Below, piece by piece: positions 61,673-64,000 of a DNA stretch of 64,000 nt; within the stretch, counting starts at the first letter, position 1, and the number at the start of each line of letters is the position of its first letter. This DNA is from Prevotella sp. UBA6994 (GTDB taxonomy: Bacteria > Bacteroidota > Bacteroidia > Bacteroidales > Bacteroidaceae). The notes below the pieces were generated by a model. The model was not told the DNA's origin, did not search any database, and saw only the letters and a program-made list of their open reading frames with translations. A program made the translations under genes and the position numbers. The stretch spans positions 1 to 64,000 of the forward strand of contig DJXW01000034.1 in NCBI GenBank assembly GCA_002449845.1, given 5' to 3'.

Positions 61673-63182
61673 CAACGAATTTCTTCCCGTTCTTGATATA
61701 TAAGCGTCCTGATTGCGGTGTACTCACTTTCCTGCCTTGCAGGTCGTAGATGCAGGAAGCATTTTCAGACTCGTTTTCTATCACGTTTATCCCACTTGGC
61801 AAGTCTATGACAATATGCTGGAAATCTTTCCAATAATAATCATTTTTATACTCACTTTCGGTAGTAAGGGATGGTTCAGGAACGTGCAACGTGGCATTCT
61901 GTATCGTTTTTTCGTCAAACGATGTTGGATAGATAGAAGGAGCATGTTCATCGTACGAATATATGTCTTCCAAGGATGTGCAGCCCCCAAAGGCATATTG
62001 CTTAATTCCAGAAATAGAATTGATGTGCAAGGTCTTCAGACCTGTACAATTGTCAAATGCATGACTATATACGGTAAGATCTCTTCTTCCCCCCAATTCT
62101 CCTCCCCTAATATCGGCTCCAATGGAAAGAGAAGTTAGACCTGTACAGCCAGCGAAAGCATACTCATAAATGTTTATCAATCCCTTGGGTAAGTTTAATG
62201 TTTGCAACCCCTTGCAATTATAGAATGCATAACGGTCTATACCTCCAATCTTACCAAAAGTGACGGAAGACAGATTGGTACATCCTCTAAACAAACCCTC
62301 CACAACAGAACCTCTTATCACTACGTTTTTCAAAGTCTTCATGTCCTCGAAAGGAGAATTACTTCTTGTAAATGTAACCGTTCTGTCGTAATTGATAGTT
62401 TCAACGGGGCTACCATCAAACGTATCGTTTCCACCTTCAAATTCCAAACCATACGATATTGAACCTTCTGGTTGCAATGTCAATGTCTTGAGATTTGTAC
62501 AGTCAGAAAATGCTCTACTTCCAATTCTTCGCACGCTATTAGGAATCGTAATGGATTCCAAACTCGTACAACCCCTGAATGCCTGCTCTTCTATTTTTAC
62601 CGTCCCACCAAAAGACACTGATGTTAAACTCGTGCAGCCAGAAAACAGACAATATGAAATCGTTGTCAAGGTACTTGGCAGTTTGACGGATGTCAAATAA
62701 TTACAATCTCTGAAAGAATTAGAGCCGATGGACTTCACTTTCCTACCGATTTCCAAAGATTTAATGCCAGAGCCATAAAAAGAGTAATCACCTATTTCCA
62801 TAACTCTTTCAGGAATAACAATGGATGTCAATCCCGTACAATTCCTAAAAGCATTCTGATCAATGTAAAATAAGTAAGGGGGAAGAGTAACGGAAGTCAA
62901 CTCGGTACAATTTTCAAAGGCTCCATTACCAATGCGCCTTACCCAATAGGAGTTGCCCTCGTATGATACCTGCTCAGGTATCTCCACATGACCATTATAA
63001 CCGCCCTTGACAACAACCGCTTCATATGTACCATATCCATAGTTGTCCACCAATTTGAATCGGATACCGTCCACCTCAAAAGTTTGGGCGAACATCAACA
63101 TGGAAAAGAGCAAAAGACTGATGGTCATTCCAAGCCTTTTCAATCTTTCCAAGTCAACTAAAAGAATCTTTTTCCTTTTCAT
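61665..63182 (-). CDS. BspA-like leucine-rich repeat surface protein
   Basis: 505 aa. A hydrophobic signal segment (MTISLLLFSMLMFAQT), then LRR_5/BspA repeats from about residue 75 to 430 with the recurring pattern AFxxCTxLxSVxLP, for example NAFRNCTGLTSIVIP and QAFRGCTSLESITIP. The C-terminal tail ASCIYDLQGRKV ... RLYIKNGKK resembles the tail of the C10 protease and may be a type IX sorting signal. Such proteins bind host or polymer surfaces. Confidence 0.9.
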   Translation of the reverse strand: MKRKKILLVDLERLKRLGMTISLLLFSMLMFAQTFEVDGIRFKLVDNYGYGTYEAVVVKGGYNGHVEIPEQVSYEGNSYWVRRIGNGAFENCTELTSVTLPPYLFYIDQNAFRNCTGLTSIVIPERVMEIGDYSFYGSGIKSLEIGRKVKSIGSNSFRDCNYLTSVKLPSTLTTISYCLFSGCTSLTSVSFGGTVKIEEQAFRGCTSLESITIPNSVRRIGSRAFSDCTNLKTLTLQPEGSISYGLEFEGGNDTFDGSPVETINYDRTVTFTRSNSPFEDMKTLKNVVIRGSVVEGLFRGCTNLSSVTFGKIGGIDRYAFYNCKGLQTLNLPKGLINIYEYAFAGCTGLTSLSIGADIRGGELGGRRDLTVYSHAFDNCTGLKTLHINSISGIKQYAFGGCTSLEDIYSYDEHAPSIYPTSFDEKTIQNATLHVPEPSLTTESEYKNDYYWKDFQHIVIDLPSGINVIENESENASCIYDLQGRKVSTPQSGRLYIKNGKKFVGN

Positions 63183-63424
63183 AATTCTAACTTATTGGTT
63201 AAACATTTGATAGTTTGCAAATATAAGAATTTTTTTATATTTATATCAACATTTATACAATTTTTCCTACACTTTTTTGCTTTTGCATCTAAAAGTGTCC
63301 TTTAAGATTACGTTCAATGTGTTCCAATTGATGTCTTACAGTTATTCTTCCGTGAAGGCATGAACGTGAGTCTATGCATATCAGTTCATCGACCAGATTC
63401 ATCCCCATATTGTCTTTGACAAAA
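63183..63424. other. Short gap between BspA-like and beta-helix genes
   Basis: A/T-rich, with the promoter at 63218. No gene seen. Confidence 0.6.
63218..63225 (-). promoter_or_regulatory. -7 promoter box of the BspA-like gene
   Basis: Minus strand TATATTTG, TAnnTTTG match, about 35 bp upstream of the start codon. Confidence 0.55.
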
Positions 63425-64000
63425 TCATGATGGATCATGCTCTTCGGATTCTGGCAGGATGGGACTATTCCCAAACAAGGCAATAAGCGCATTCGAAGCT
63501 ACCATACCCATCTCGTCGGTTACGATACCTTCGCTGTCCTTGCAAAATTCCACATCCATATACGTGTTACCTGTCGTTACGCCATTTTCAATTTCTGGCT
63601 CAATGGTTTTACCCAACACGAAATTGCTGACAAATTTGCATCCTGAATCATCCAAGTCGTTACTCGTATCCAATACATCAACAGTGTTCTCTTGAATCCT
63701 TACGAAGCCATCGCATACGTTATATCCTATAAAGATATTGGTAGTGGAGTATTCCCCGCTTGCCAGAACATTTGGAATTTTGTCTCTTTCTTCCAGACTA
63801 CAATCTCGACAGTCGATGTCATAGTAGTTTTCCGTACCAGTGATTACATTACCATAAATCTGTACGTTGTAAGCCCAATAGTCTACATAGATGCCGTTGT
63901 TCTTCCTATATGGACTTGAGCCTTCCAATCCTCCCGTGCCAATTATCCTGTTAAAGCGAATGATGGCTTTTTCATTGTTACCTACAACGTATATGTCGCC
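63425..64000 (-). CDS. Right-handed beta-helix protein, C-terminal part (5' end outside window)
   Basis: The frame is open to the window edge; about 190 residues visible. Repeats such as AIIRFNRIIGTGG, GIYVDYWAYNVQIYGNVITG, NIFIGYNVCDGFVRIQENTVD and CKFVSNFVLGKTI fit a right-handed parallel beta-helix with a repeat of 20-30 residues, as in polysaccharide lyases and glycosidases (NosD-like or pectate-lyase-like). The active site is not visible. A shorter start within the window is unlikely because helix repeats extend upstream of it. Confidence 0.7.
   Translation of the reverse strand, partial: GDIYVVGNNEKAIIRFNRIIGTGGLEGSSPYRKNNGIYVDYWAYNVQIYGNVITGTENYYDIDCRDCSLEERDKIPNVLASGEYSTTNIFIGYNVCDGFVRIQENTVDVLDTSNDLDDSGCKFVSNFVLGKTIEPEIENGVTTGNTYMDVEFCKDSEGIVTDEMGMVASNALIALFGNSPILPESEEHDPS

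Overview
The window looks like a chromosomal stretch of a Bacteroidota bacterium, most likely Prevotella or a close relative. The grounds are many promoters with the Bacteroidetes -7 consensus TAnnTTTG, BspA-type leucine-rich repeat proteins, a streptopain (C10) protease, C-terminal tails resembling type IX secretion sorting signals, an IS982-family element, and a GH51/GH2/GH115 set for plant xylan side chains. Species cannot be fixed from the sequence alone.

Layout. 1-5.5 kb is accessory: a leftward operon of an ABC-type AAA ATPase, a TOPRIM-like protein and a GHKL ATPase (cut by the window edge and apparently frameshifted), then a strange class II tRNA-like gene with an isoleucine-type GAT anticodon, a putative PD-(D/E)XK nuclease, a Crp-like regulator and a short-chain dehydrogenase. 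5.67-16.91 kb is bracketed by a 17-bp direct repeat and holds a metallophosphoesterase, an AbiEi/AbiEii-like toxin-antitoxin pair with a palindromic operator, an XRE regulator, a 1491-aa Mrr-like nuclease/STAND NTPase, a Lit-like metalloprotease, a tyrosine recombinase and an excisionase-like protein. It reads as a mobile defence island beside mnmE.

17-46.9 kb is mostly housekeeping: mnmE, a nucleoside phosphorylase, a PD40-like secreted protein, a large secreted C10 protease, a PAP2 phosphatase, the serS-gltA-ttcA-like operon, two identical tRNA-Arg(ACG) genes, htpG, a four-helix-bundle protein, glycerate kinase, a YhiN-like flavoprotein, an MFS transporter, pepD, an OmpH-like lipoprotein with nth and a DUF2461 protein, and GH51-tkt-rpiB, which couples arabinose release to the pentose phosphate pathway.

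47-54.6 kb is again accessory: a RelB/PIN toxin-antitoxin pair, a membrane protein, an intact IS982-family element with target duplication next to a decayed relative, and a three-gene membrane/secreted cassette whose first gene carries an in-frame stop. 54.7-64 kb carries GH2 and GH115 in one operon, a carboxypeptidase-regulatory-domain protein, a BspA-like protein and the 3' part of a beta-helix protein.

The most promising undescribed system is the XRE / Mrr-STAND / Lit-like protease operon at 8.7-14.6 kb. Second is the ATPase-TOPRIM-GHKL operon with the odd tRNA beside it. These functions are inferred from motifs read by eye; no database search was possible.
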